A stretch of DNA of 64,000 nt. Origin: Duodenibacillus sp. (GTDB taxonomy: Bacteria > Pseudomonadota > Gammaproteobacteria > Burkholderiales > Burkholderiaceae_F). Shown piece by piece: positions 44,963 through 54,028 of this stretch (position 1 is the stretch's first letter; each line of letters opens with the position of its first letter). A program made the translations under genes and the position numbers. The DNA lies in assembly GCA_017628205.1 (NCBI GenBank), contig JAGBZO010000045.1:62001-126000 (forward strand), in the 5' to 3' direction. The notes under the pieces were generated by a model that had not been told where the DNA came from, did not search any database, and saw only the letters and a program-made list of their open reading frames with translations.

Positions 44963-45556
44963 TTAGGTGAGTTCGAACAACTTGCCTAATTCAACACGAG
45001 TGAGATTTTCGTCGAACGGCACGTATTCGCCTTTGGAATTTTTAAAGACGCCGTAGGGAACGGCACGGCAACCGGTTCGACGGTGAATTTTGGTATTGGT
45101 CCAAACCTTGTTGCGCAGGTCGGTCGGCATGGCATTGACGTCGCCGTAACGCAAGCCGCGGAAATCGGGATCGCGGAACTTGGCGTGATGTTCGTCGAGC
45201 TTGAGATGCGGATTCTTGTCGAGCAACATGGCCGTACCCTGGGGCTCGGAATGAATGTTCAAAAGAGCGACCGGCAAATAGATGACTTCGATACGGTCGT
45301 AATAGGTATGAATGCGATCCATCAAAGTGATGCAATCGGGGCATTGCGGATCAAAAGCGACGTAGGCCTTGGGACGTCCGGCAGGTCCGGGATAGCTGAA
45401 TCCCGTACCGTCTTTTTCATAGGTTTTGAACATTTTTTCGCCGTCCCAAATAGCAGGAACTTTGGCGGGAGCGGCCGTGGCGGTGGATGTTGCAAGGCCG
45501 CTCGCGGCCGTGGCGGCGGCCAGCATGAATGCAGCCCGTCGAGAAATCGTCGGCAT
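44963..45556 (-). CDS. Tat-type exported thioredoxin-fold protein (DsbG-like), copy 1
   Basis: 197 residues. The N-terminus MPTISRRAAFMLAAATAASG looks like a twin-arginine signal, cut near ATA-AP. The thioredoxin-fold motif is CPDC (Cys72-Cys75) in VAFDPQCPDCITLMD. The cis-proline loop is GCRAVPYG (Pro167), with an extra cysteine Cys163. Motifs and length recall DsbG/DsbC without a dimer domain. It likely acts on periplasmic disulfides; the CPDC motif differs from the CPYC of its neighbour. It ends at the hslU terminator and lies 161 bases downstream of its paralog. Confidence 0.85.
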   Translation of the reverse strand: MPTISRRAAFMLAAATAASGLATSTATAAPAKVPAIWDGEKMFKTYEKDGTGFSYPGPAGRPKAYVAFDPQCPDCITLMDRIHTYYDRIEVIYLPVALLNIHSEPQGTAMLLDKNPHLKLDEHHAKFRDPDFRGLRYGDVNAMPTDLRNKVWTNTKIHRRTGCRAVPYGVFKNSKGEYVPFDENLTRVELGKLFELT

Positions 45557-45663
45557 AGAAACTCTCCTTTGAACTGGTTAGCGGACTGACCAACTGAATC
45601 AGTTATCTCGAGTCTATTCCCACAATATTGCGCGAGGCTTACGAATTGTTCGGAAGGACAATC

Positions 45664-45696
45664 AAAAAAGGGAGGAACGGATACTCCGCTCCTCCC
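45664..45696 (-). terminator. terminator between the two DsbG-like genes
   Basis: A 12-bp stem with one G-U pair (45670-45681 with 45685-45696, loop of three) followed on the minus strand by TTTTTTGATTG. It ends the transcript of copy 2, so the two paralogs have separate transcripts. Confidence 0.85.
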
Positions 45697-45717
45697 GTGC
45701 TTTGCCGTAGGGTTGCG

Positions 45718-46311
45718 TTATTCAAGATCAAAGATCTTGGCCAGTTCGGCACGCGTGATTTTATGATCGAACGGCACGTACTCGCCTTTGGCGTTCTTGA
45801 AAACGCCGTACGGAACGGTGAGGCAGCCGCTTCGACGATGAATTTTCGTGTTCGTCCACACTTTGTTGCGCAAGTCGACGGGCAAATCGTTGACGTTTCC
45901 ATAGCGCAAGCCGCGAAACTCGGGGTCACGGAATTTGTCGTGATGTTCTTCGAGTTTAAGGTGAGGATTCTTGTCGAGCAGCATCGTTGTGGCTTGAGGT
46001 TCGGAGTTGATGCTCAACAGAGTCACCGGCATGTACACGACATCGATGCGATCGTAGTAAGGCTGCAAACGATCCATCAGCTGAACGCAATAAGGGCATT
46101 GCGTGTCGAATGCGACGAAAGCCTTCGGACGACCGACTTTTCCGGGATAGCTGATGCCCGTACCATCTTTTTCGTAGCTGGTGTACATCTTTTCACCGTC
46201 CCAAATCGAGGGTACGGCGGCCGGTTCCGCCGTTGCAGGGGCGGCGACGACGCTAGCGCCTGCTGCCGCAGCGGCAAAAATGAGGGCTTTGCGGCGAGAA
46301 ATCGTATGCAT
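45718..46311 (-). CDS. Tat-type exported thioredoxin-fold protein (DsbG-like), copy 2
   Basis: 197 residues, aligning with copy 1 without gaps; by hand count 139 of 197 positions are identical. The twin-arginine start is MHTISRRKALIFAAAAAGAS. The active site is CPYC (Cys72-Cys75), like DsbG. Cys162-163 area and cis-Pro: GCLTVPYG. The divergence is greatest in the signal and active-site neighbours, while surface segments (LLDKNPHLKL, VWTNTKIHRR) are fully kept. Function in periplasmic thiol chemistry is inferred. Confidence 0.86.
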   Translation of the reverse strand: MHTISRRKALIFAAAAAGASVVAAPATAEPAAVPSIWDGEKMYTSYEKDGTGISYPGKVGRPKAFVAFDTQCPYCVQLMDRLQPYYDRIDVVYMPVTLLSINSEPQATTMLLDKNPHLKLEEHHDKFRDPEFRGLRYGNVNDLPVDLRNKVWTNTKIHRRSGCLTVPYGVFKNAKGEYVPFDHKITRAELAKIFDLE

Positions 46312-46402
46312 ATCCCATCTCCCTAATGGTAGGTTGTTTAATTATTCAATTTCCGTCTTCTCTAGTGTAGAGGCGAATGCGGGTTTTGTCACCCTTACCT
46401 TA

Positions 46403-47389
46403 TCAGTACTCGCTAAAAATACGCAGTAGATCGGTTGGTTTTTTCTGATGAGCCAAGGCCACTTGCAACAAAATGCGAGACTTGACGGCAGAGAGGGTGC
46501 CAGAAGGAATAAAGCCGGCGTCCTGCCAACGATCATGGCCTTCGACGACCATACCCCCGGAGACGCGAGAAGCACGAATCACGCAAACGCCCTTGCGTGC
46601 GGCCTCAACAAGCGCCGGTTCCATGGGTTTCGATATGGAGCCATTGCCCGTTCCCGCGTGGATGATGCCGCGAGCGCCAGCTGCAACACTCGCTTGAGCC
46701 AAGAGGCCGTCGTCGTCGGCATGGCTGACAATGATGTCGACGCGAGGCAAGGGCAATGCGGGAACGGTAAATTCGCTGTGCAAAGTATGACGTCGAATCG
46801 GCGTGCGGAAAAACTCAATGTGCTCGCCGGCGATGAGGCCTAAAACACCGAAATCTTGGTGCGCGAACGTGGCCACGTTGGTCGGGTCGGTTTTCGTCAC
46901 GTCGCGTGCACCGAGGATACGATCGTTCAGAACAACGAGAACCCCTTTGTTTTTTGCTGAGGGACACGTTGCCGTTCGGACGGCGTTAAGCAGGTTCAGA
47001 GGCCCGTCGGCACTGATGGCTGTACTCGGACGCATGGCGCCCGTTAGGACGATCGGTTTGTCCGTATGTACGGTCAGATGCAGAAAATAAGCCGTTTCTT
47101 CCATGGTGTCCGTCCCGTGCGTGATCACGATGCCGGAGACGGAGGGATCGTCACAGAGCGCTTGGGCGCGGCGTGCCAAAGCCACCCAAATCGTACTGTT
47201 CATCGAGCTCGAATCGATATTGCTGACGGTTTCCAGATCGATGTCCGCATAAGCGTTGAGTTCCGGGACGGCGTCAAGTAGATCTTGAGCCCGATAATCG
47301 GTGATGGAGTAGCCCGTCAGCTGCGTACTGGACGAGCCGGAGCTGACAATAGTGCCGCCTGTGGCGAGAATAACAATGCGAGGAGACAT
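46403..47389 (-). CDS. L-asparaginase
   Basis: 328 residues from the ATG at 47389; an earlier frame runs through the rsmA terminator and is rejected. Type I/II bacterial asparaginase fold: ATGGTIVSSG with the nucleophilic Thr12, and VITHGTDTMEETAYFL with the second threonine and Asp. LTGAMRPSTAISADGPLNL is typical. No clear signal peptide, so probably cytoplasmic. It lies 49 bases after rsmA, past a terminator. Confidence 0.93.
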   Translation of the reverse strand: MSPRIVILATGGTIVSSGSSSTQLTGYSITDYRAQDLLDAVPELNAYADIDLETVSNIDSSSMNSTIWVALARRAQALCDDPSVSGIVITHGTDTMEETAYFLHLTVHTDKPIVLTGAMRPSTAISADGPLNLLNAVRTATCPSAKNKGVLVVLNDRILGARDVTKTDPTNVATFAHQDFGVLGLIAGEHIEFFRTPIRRHTLHSEFTVPALPLPRVDIIVSHADDDGLLAQASVAAGARGIIHAGTGNGSISKPMEPALVEAARKGVCVIRASRVSGGMVVEGHDRWQDAGFIPSGTLSAVKSRILLQVALAHQKKPTDLLRIFSEY

Positions 47390-47397
47390 AGCGATGA

Positions 47398-47427
47398 AAA
47401 TAAATAATCCCGACGTTGGTCGGGATT
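47398..47427 (-). terminator. terminator of rsmA
   Basis: AATCCCGAC / GTCGGGATT (47406-47414 with 47419-47427), four-base loop, followed by ATTTATTTTC on the minus strand. It ends the lptD-surA-pdxA-rsmA run. Confidence 0.8.
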
Positions 47428-47438
47428 GAGAGAGACGA

Positions 47439-48263
47439 TTAAACGGCGCCGGCAATAACGGGCTTGACGCCAAGCGCTTCGGCGCGACGGGTCAGAGCGA
47501 CGAAAGCTTCCAACGGCAACGTTTCGGCACGTGCTTGCGGATCAACGCCGGCCGCTCTGATGTCTTGCTCGGACAGCAGTTGCGAGAGGGCATTGCGCAA
47601 GGTTTTGCGTCGTTGTCCGAAGGCGTTGGCCACGATGGAGCTGAACAATGGGAAGTCGACGGCGGCAACGTCTTCTTTAGCACGCGGAATCATGCGTACC
47701 ACGGAGCTCACGACTTTGGGCGCGGGTGTGAAAGCGCCGGGAGGCACGTCGAAAAGTTTGTACATCTTATAACGCCATTGCAACATGACTGAAAGACGAC
47801 CGTACGTTTTGGACCCCGGCTGAGCAACCATTCGGTCGATCACTTCGCGTTGCAACATAAAGTGTTGGTCGATAACATGATCGGCGGCCGCCATAAGAGA
47901 AAAGAGCAACGGAGAAGAAATGTTGTAAGGCAGATTGCCAACGATGCGCAACGGTTGCTCTTGTGCCAGAGCAGACCAATCGACGGTCAACGCGTCTTGC
48001 TCGATGAGAGTGAGCTGTTCCGGGGTAAATTGCGTTCGCAACCAGGCGGCCAAGTCACGGTCGATTTCAACGGCGCGAATGTGGCCGGCCGCACCGACTA
48101 ACTCGCGGGTCAATGCAGCCTGACCCGGACCGATTTCCACGATGGCTTGACCGGGCTCGGCGGATACGGCATTGGCAATGCGACCGATCCAATGCGCATC
48201 GTGCAAAAAGTTTTGTCCGAATCGTTTTCTTGCTTTATGGCCTTCGAGGCGTTCTTGCATCAT
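47439..48263 (-). CDS. rsmA: 16S rRNA dimethyladenosine methyltransferase RsmA (KsgA)
   Basis: 274 residues from the ATG at 48263 (a longer frame overlaps pdxA). It dimethylates A1518 and A1519 of 16S rRNA. RKRFGQNFLHD, SAM loop VEIGPGQAALTREL and catalytic NLPYNISSPL are present. Last gene of the lptD operon, next to pdxA as in E. coli. Confidence 0.96.
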   Translation of the reverse strand: MMQERLEGHKARKRFGQNFLHDAHWIGRIANAVSAEPGQAIVEIGPGQAALTRELVGAAGHIRAVEIDRDLAAWLRTQFTPEQLTLIEQDALTVDWSALAQEQPLRIVGNLPYNISSPLLFSLMAAADHVIDQHFMLQREVIDRMVAQPGSKTYGRLSVMLQWRYKMYKLFDVPPGAFTPAPKVVSSVVRMIPRAKEDVAAVDFPLFSSIVANAFGQRRKTLRNALSQLLSEQDIRAAGVDPQARAETLPLEAFVALTRRAEALGVKPVIAGAV

Positions 48264-48271
48264 ATATGAAC

Positions 48272-49234
48272 CTATATAGGGAGGCGGCGGCATTGCGCCA
48301 TGTATTGAGCCGTGCGGATGGCTTCGAGCATGCTGCCGGCATCGGCGATGCCTTGACCCGCAATGTCAAGGGCTGTTCCATGATCGACAGAGGTTCGAAT
48401 CCAGGGTAACCCGAGAGTGACGTTCACCCCGTGTCCGAATCCTTCGCGTTTGAGAACGGGCAATCCCTGATCATGATACATGCACAAAATCACGTCGTAT
48501 TGTCGGGCGTGTTTGTCAACAAAAATCGTGTCGGCCGGCCAAGGACCGCTCACATTGATGCCGCTCTGTCGGGCGCGTTCGATGGCGGGGGAAATCGTGA
48601 CGATTTCTTCCGTTCCCATGTGGCCAGATTCGCCGGCGTGAGGATTGAGCCCGGTGACGGCGATGGCGGGCTCTTGGATGGCAAAACTACGAACCAGATC
48701 GCGATGAAGAACGTCGATGATTTGATCGAGCAACGTTCCCGTAATGGCTTGCGACAACTGAGCGATCGGCAGGTGCGTCGTGGCCAATGCCACGCGCAAA
48801 GCGTCATGGCGGCCGCTTGAGACCAACATCATGACAACGCGGTCGACTTGACTGCGCTCGGCAAAAAACTCGGTATGTCCGCTGAAAGGGCGTCCTGCTT
48901 CGGTGATGACGCTTTTTTGAACGGGCGCCGTTGCAACGGCTGAATACGTTCCATTAAGAGCGCCATCGCAGGCACGCGACAAGGTTTCTAGAACATAGTC
49001 GGCATTGGCGACGTCCAACTTGCCGATCGTGACCGCGGAACGCAGAGGAACGTGGTCGATATGAACGTGCGCGGGCAACGGCCATGGCAGACCGATACGA
49101 CGGGCCGTTTGTTCGAGTAGCGCACGATCGCCGATCAAGGTGATCGGCGTCGTGCAGGCGACGGCTGCTTTAAGACTGACTTCCGGTCCGATACCGCTGG
49201 GCTCGCCGGTGGTAACCGCTATGGTTGCCGACAT
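48272..49234 (-). CDS. pdxA: 4-hydroxythreonine-4-phosphate dehydrogenase
   Basis: 320 residues; NAD-dependent enzyme of pyridoxal phosphate synthesis. TTGEPSGIGPEVSLKA at the start, SGHTEFFAERS, metal-binding histidines in LNPHAGESGHMGTEE and MYHDQGLPVLK. Start is two bases after the surA stop. Typical surA-pdxA-rsmA order. Confidence 0.95.
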   Translation of the reverse strand: MSATIAVTTGEPSGIGPEVSLKAAVACTTPITLIGDRALLEQTARRIGLPWPLPAHVHIDHVPLRSAVTIGKLDVANADYVLETLSRACDGALNGTYSAVATAPVQKSVITEAGRPFSGHTEFFAERSQVDRVVMMLVSSGRHDALRVALATTHLPIAQLSQAITGTLLDQIIDVLHRDLVRSFAIQEPAIAVTGLNPHAGESGHMGTEEIVTISPAIERARQSGINVSGPWPADTIFVDKHARQYDVILCMYHDQGLPVLKREGFGHGVNVTLGLPWIRTSVDHGTALDIAGQGIADAGSMLEAIRTAQYMAQCRRLPI

Positions 49235-49236
49235 GG

Positions 49237-50655
49237 TTACTGAAGGTGTTCCGTTCGGATTTCAACGTAAGCGCGGTCGTGCAGTTCGCGTTGCCAAGTG
49301 GCGACCGCTTCGGACAGCTTCTTTTCACGCAACGTTTGACGGGCGGCCAAACGGGAACGGGTGGCGTCCATCGTTTGCGTGCGACGTTCAAGCACTTGGA
49401 TCAAGTGATAGCCGTACTGCGTGCGGACAGGATCGGAGACTTGTCCCGGTTTGAGCGCTTTCATTGCGGCTTCAAACTCGGGAACGGAGTCACCGGCTTG
49501 CATCCAGCCGAGATCGCCGCCGCGAGTGGCGGATCGGTCGACAGATACCAGGCGTGCCAAAGCGGCGAAATCTTCCCCGTTTTCAATACGTTGCTTCACG
49601 TTGCCCAGACGAGAAATCACCTCGGCTTCGGGAGTCAGATCAGAAACGAAAAGCAAAATGTGACGGACGTGCGTTTGTTCTACCGGGGTGCCGGCCAGCT
49701 TGGCCTTGACGCCGTCTCGCAAATTGACCAATTTGATAATGTGCACGGCGGTGTCCGACTGAGCCATGGCAACGAATCCCGCCTTGGGTTCGGTTTGGAT
49801 CGTTTGCCAAAAGACGGAGGGCATGCGGGTGGAGTCTCGCCACCCCAAATCGCCGCCGCTCAAAGCGTCGCTAGCCTTGGAATACGTGACAGCCAACTTA
49901 CCGAAGTCTTCGCCGTCTTTAGCCTTGGTGAGGATGGTTTTGGCCAATTTGACCGTATCCTCGTTGGCGTCTTCGTCCGATGTCAGAGGCAACAGGATGT
50001 GCTGAATATGGTATTCGGTGGTGTCGCCCGTGGTAAACCCGGCTTGTTCGGCCAGATAAGCATCAACTTCACTTTCAGGAATTTCAATCTTGGCGTCGAC
50101 TTCACGTTCTCGCAAACGCTGGAACACGATTTCATCGCGAATTTGCTGACGGAACTGACTGAACGATACGCCTTCGCCGCGCAAACGTTCGCGGAGTCCT
50201 TCAACGGTCGTTTGGTTGGTGCGGGCGATCTGTTCGATATAGGCCGAGACCATTTGTTCGTCCACACGAATATTGAGTTCGCGTGCTCGTTGTTTGATGG
50301 CCGTTTCGGTAATCAGACGCTCCAGAACCTGTTTTCTCAGGGCTTCCATCGCAGGCAGTTCAATCTGCTGACGTCGCAGGTTCAGCGCTACCTGATGAAC
50401 GCGGTTTTGGAGCTCGAACTCGGTAATGATGTCGTTGTTGACTACGGCGACAATACGGTCGAGAGGACGCGTCTCCGTGTAGGAGACCTTGCCAGAGTCG
50501 GTTTTGAGGTTCGTTACGGACGTTTGTTCAATAACCGTGTCGGGATGAGAAACGGCACGTTCCGTAATGCTTTGAGCTTGTACGTTCGCAACAAAGGCAA
50601 CGGCCATGGCAACAGCCAATGCCGTGCGATTAAAGACATTAGTAATAGTAGTCAT
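49237..50655 (-). CDS. surA: periplasmic chaperone/PPIase SurA
   Basis: 472 residues with a Sec signal (about 28 residues ending NVQAQ). SurA escorts outer-membrane proteins, LptD among them. The N-terminal chaperone domain is followed by two parvulin domains (EYHIQHILLPLTSDED and HVRHILLFVSDL). Its start overlaps the lptD stop by 17 bases, which suggests coupled translation. Confidence 0.96.
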   Translation of the reverse strand: MTTITNVFNRTALAVAMAVAFVANVQAQSITERAVSHPDTVIEQTSVTNLKTDSGKVSYTETRPLDRIVAVVNNDIITEFELQNRVHQVALNLRRQQIELPAMEALRKQVLERLITETAIKQRARELNIRVDEQMVSAYIEQIARTNQTTVEGLRERLRGEGVSFSQFRQQIRDEIVFQRLREREVDAKIEIPESEVDAYLAEQAGFTTGDTTEYHIQHILLPLTSDEDANEDTVKLAKTILTKAKDGEDFGKLAVTYSKASDALSGGDLGWRDSTRMPSVFWQTIQTEPKAGFVAMAQSDTAVHIIKLVNLRDGVKAKLAGTPVEQTHVRHILLFVSDLTPEAEVISRLGNVKQRIENGEDFAALARLVSVDRSATRGGDLGWMQAGDSVPEFEAAMKALKPGQVSDPVRTQYGYHLIQVLERRTQTMDATRSRLAARQTLREKKLSEAVATWQRELHDRAYVEIRTEHLQ

Positions 50656-52918
50656 AGGGACCCATTCGAGTAGGATCAGTAAGAACGGTGGATCTCGGTT
50701 GGTAGCCTTGGATGCTGCGTTGCAGTTCGTTCATGGGGCTCGAGCCCAAAGATCCCAAACCGTTCAATTCTAATTGAATAAAGAAATTCGATTGCGCTTC
50801 TTCATTGTCATCCGTGTATCGCTGCGCTACGACGCGCATGGTCCAACAATCGGCATGGTATTCAAGACCGAGCAGACTTTCGATGAACTTGCGCTTGTAC
50901 AACGAGTAGTTTTGGCGGGCCAAAACATACCACTTGTCGCTCAAAGGCCATTGCAAGGACAGATCGACCTGTTTGATGTAGTCCTCGCTTTGGCGATCGG
51001 GCTCCCAGTTGTAACGATAGAACAGCCCGATGGTACTCATCGGACGGGGTTGGTAGCGCACGCCGGCGACCAATCGATCGGTCTTGTTGCGTTCATGCGA
51101 CCACTGCGTGTATACGCTAGCTTGCAACGATCGGGTCAGGTGTGCGCCAATGCTGGCCAAGAGATCCGACTTTTGCGTCTTGAGCGCTTGGCGCTTGCCG
51201 TTGGAACCGATGCGGTAATCGTTGAAGTAAACGCGTTCGCCGATGCTGGCGCGGAACCATTCGTAACCGTCGCGATCGTCGATAAAGCGCGTCGTTACGG
51301 AGGCGGACAACTGATTGGCTTCATTGAAGCGGTCGTACCCGATCCATGTGTCTTCGTTAAAGAGTTGGGCGAAATTCATTTCCGCCAAACTGGAGTCGAA
51401 AACGGGGATGTCCGACTGGTCGCGGTAGGGCGTGTAGCTGTAGAACAGACGCGGTTCAAGCGTTTGCATCATGGGCAAGTCAAAAACGCGCACTTCGCGA
51501 TCGAAAATCAAACCGGAATCCACCGAGAAAACGGGGACGGTCACGCCGGGCGTCAGGCTTGCGCCGCGCGTATAGGCCCGTTCCAGATCATAGGACGTGC
51601 CGACGACTCGAGCCTTCGGCGTCACGAACCAGCCGGCACTGCGAATCGGGTAGGCAACGGACTGATCGAAAACGAAGCGATCGCCACTGATTTTTGTCGG
51701 ATGTTCAAAACGCGTGGCTTGCAACGTCGTCTTGAATTCAAAGCCCTGAAAATCGGCTACGTAGCCGCGCCATGTGAATTCGGGGACTTTCTCGTACGGC
51801 TTGTCCGTATGAATGTCGATCGTCTGGTTTTTATTGACGGTCAAATGAGCGGACCAATACTTTTGTCCATAGTGCAACCAATAGTTTTGAGTCAAAACGT
51901 CTTCCGTATCGTCTCGGACGCTATTGGAGAAATCGGAAATGAAGTCGTTGTCCGAAACGCGCTTGTAGTCGATGCCGTAGCTCAGTCCTTTGAATGAGCC
52001 TTTGAGTTGGATGCTCGCGCCGTAGCGTTCGTCTTCATACTCCTTGTCGTCGGGCATGTAATTGAGCGTGACGCTCGTTTCGAAATACTGATTGAGCCAA
52101 CGTAGGTTGTTGCCCAACAAGACGCCGCGTTTGCTCATGACATGCGGCGTGAGCGTGTAATCGTAGTTGGGCGCGATGTTGAAGTAGTAGGGCGTTTGCA
52201 GTTCAAAGCCGCGCGACGAACTCATCCCGAAAGAGGGAATCAAAAAGCCGGATTTGCGTTCCGGCGTCATCGGGAACGTAAACCAAGGCGTCCCGATGAC
52301 GGGGACGCCGCCGAGCTTGAGAACAGCGTTGCGACCGTACCCGATTTGTTCGTACTCGTCCAACGTCAACTTTTCAATCTCGATCCACCAGCTGTTGTCC
52401 CCTTTTTTGCAAGTGGTGATCAAAGAGTTTTCAAGTTCGGTTTGCTCGAAAGGAAGAAAACGGGCGCAAGACGCCTCACCACGCAAGCGCATGGGGGCGT
52501 ATTCGTAATCAACTTGTTCGGCCTGACCCGTTTTGTCGGTCAACTGATAACGCAACTGGGGCGTACGAAAAATAGCGCCGTCTCGAGAGATGCTGGCGTT
52601 GCCTTGGGCGGTCACTTCGCCGTTCGACTGAGTGTACGTGAGTCGGTCGGCCTTGATCATTGTGCCGGGACGACGAATCTCCGCGTCTCCGGTCATGATC
52701 AATTCGGTTTCCGGAGAGCCTTCGATTGCTTCGGCCGACGCGACCGCCGGTTCCTGATCGTACGTTTTGTTGGATGGTGCGAGTCGTTTGACCGACTGCA
52801 TGTCCACGATGGTTGTCGTCTCCAACGTCGTTTGAGAGTAGACGGGCATGGCGGCCAAGGCACAAGCAACGGCCAGTGCCAGCGTCAAAGGACGGGGACA
52901 AGAGGAATTCCGAGGCAT
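50639..52918 (-). CDS. lptD: LPS assembly outer-membrane protein LptD
   Basis: 759 residues. Signal peptide MPRNSSCPRPLTLALAVACA onward, an N-terminal OstA-like jellyroll (DRLTYTQSNGEVTAQGNASI), then a large beta-barrel ending PYDYYY. Mature cysteines: Cys151, Cys170 and a single C-terminal Cys691 (EYHADCWTMRV), where E. coli has a CC pair. It inserts LPS in the outer leaflet with LptE. It starts the lptD-surA-pdxA-rsmA run and diverges from amgK. Confidence 0.96.
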   Translation of the reverse strand: MPRNSSCPRPLTLALAVACALAAMPVYSQTTLETTTIVDMQSVKRLAPSNKTYDQEPAVASAEAIEGSPETELIMTGDAEIRRPGTMIKADRLTYTQSNGEVTAQGNASISRDGAIFRTPQLRYQLTDKTGQAEQVDYEYAPMRLRGEASCARFLPFEQTELENSLITTCKKGDNSWWIEIEKLTLDEYEQIGYGRNAVLKLGGVPVIGTPWFTFPMTPERKSGFLIPSFGMSSSRGFELQTPYYFNIAPNYDYTLTPHVMSKRGVLLGNNLRWLNQYFETSVTLNYMPDDKEYEDERYGASIQLKGSFKGLSYGIDYKRVSDNDFISDFSNSVRDDTEDVLTQNYWLHYGQKYWSAHLTVNKNQTIDIHTDKPYEKVPEFTWRGYVADFQGFEFKTTLQATRFEHPTKISGDRFVFDQSVAYPIRSAGWFVTPKARVVGTSYDLERAYTRGASLTPGVTVPVFSVDSGLIFDREVRVFDLPMMQTLEPRLFYSYTPYRDQSDIPVFDSSLAEMNFAQLFNEDTWIGYDRFNEANQLSASVTTRFIDDRDGYEWFRASIGERVYFNDYRIGSNGKRQALKTQKSDLLASIGAHLTRSLQASVYTQWSHERNKTDRLVAGVRYQPRPMSTIGLFYRYNWEPDRQSEDYIKQVDLSLQWPLSDKWYVLARQNYSLYKRKFIESLLGLEYHADCWTMRVVAQRYTDDNEEAQSNFFIQLELNGLGSLGSSPMNELQRSIQGYQPRSTVLTDPTRMGPYDYYY

Positions 52919-52991
52919 TTGCTTTATATTTACGGGATTAATCGTTAATTAGTGGGATTATAGGGGACGAACCCCTTATATAGAGGACTCC

Positions 52992-54020
52992 ATGACACAT
53001 ACAGTACAAGATAATCGTTTGCCGTGCGTTCAGGCTTGGATCGAAACGTTGGCCGACAAATATGCGATTTGTCCCGACAGCTTGCGCCCTGCCAGCGCCG
53101 ACGCCAGTTTTCGTCGTTATTTCCGTGTCGAGACGCAGAACGAGGGATCGTTGATCGTCATGGATGCGCCTCCCGCGCAAGAATCGATCGATAGTTTCGT
53201 GCAAGTGGACGGCTTGATGAAAGATGCCGGGTTGCGCGTGCCCGCGCTGTTGGAAGTCGATAAGGATCAAGGATTGATCCTTATGGAGGATCTTGGAAAA
53301 CAGACTTATTTGGATGTTTTGACGGAGGAAAACGCCGCCAAATTGATGGACATGGCGACAACCGAATTGGTCAAATGGCAGTTGGCCTCAAAGCCCGGAA
53401 TTTTGCCTGAATACAATGATGTCGTCCTTCGCCGAGAGTTGGATTTGTTCCCCGAATGGTATGTTTCCCGACATCGCGGATTCAATATGAACGACATGCA
53501 GCGCAAGATCATCCAAAAAACGTTTGACAAGTTGGTAGCTCAGAATCTGTCGCAATCGCGCGTGTTCGTTCATCGCGATTTCATGCCGCGCAATTTGATG
53601 GCTCCGGTCGGCGATCAGGCGCCTGGGATTTTGGATTTCCAAGACGCGTTGTACGGCCCCGTCAGCTATGACATTGCCAGTTTGTTACGCGACGCATTCA
53701 TCAGTTGGGGCGAATCGTTTGTTTTGGACGTCACGATCCGTTACTGGGAAAAGGCGCGTCGTGCCGGGTTGCCCGTACCGCAGGATTTCGGCGAATTTTG
53801 GAAGGATGTCGAATGGATGGGCATGCAGCGCCATCTCAAGGTGCTCGGTATTTTTGCCCGAATCAATTATCGCGACGGCAAGCCCAAGTATCTTGAAGAC
53901 ACGCCGCGCTTCTTGCACTACGTACGCCAGACGGCCAATCGTTATGACGAACTCAAGCCGATCAATTGGTTGCTCGATCACTTCGAGGAAGTCAAAAGCA
54001 AGGGTGCTTATACGTTCTGA
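52992..54020 (+). CDS. amgK: N-acetylmuramate/GlcNAc anomeric kinase AmgK
   Basis: 342 residues. An aminoglycoside-phosphotransferase-fold kinase; the catalytic motif is VFVHRDFMPRNLM and the metal motif ILDFQDALYGPVSYD. The N-terminal ADASFRRYFRVE is typical. AmgK phosphorylates MurNAc at C1 in the recycling bypass to UDP-MurNAc; the murU gene follows nine bases downstream, and divergence from lptD is as in Pseudomonas and Burkholderiales. It makes cells less dependent on de novo synthesis (fosfomycin tolerance in Pseudomonas). Confidence 0.93.
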   Translation: MTHTVQDNRLPCVQAWIETLADKYAICPDSLRPASADASFRRYFRVETQNEGSLIVMDAPPAQESIDSFVQVDGLMKDAGLRVPALLEVDKDQGLILMEDLGKQTYLDVLTEENAAKLMDMATTELVKWQLASKPGILPEYNDVVLRRELDLFPEWYVSRHRGFNMNDMQRKIIQKTFDKLVAQNLSQSRVFVHRDFMPRNLMAPVGDQAPGILDFQDALYGPVSYDIASLLRDAFISWGESFVLDVTIRYWEKARRAGLPVPQDFGEFWKDVEWMGMQRHLKVLGIFARINYRDGKPKYLEDTPRFLHYVRQTANRYDELKPINWLLDHFEEVKSKGAYTF

Positions 54021-54028
54021 TTGTTGAG

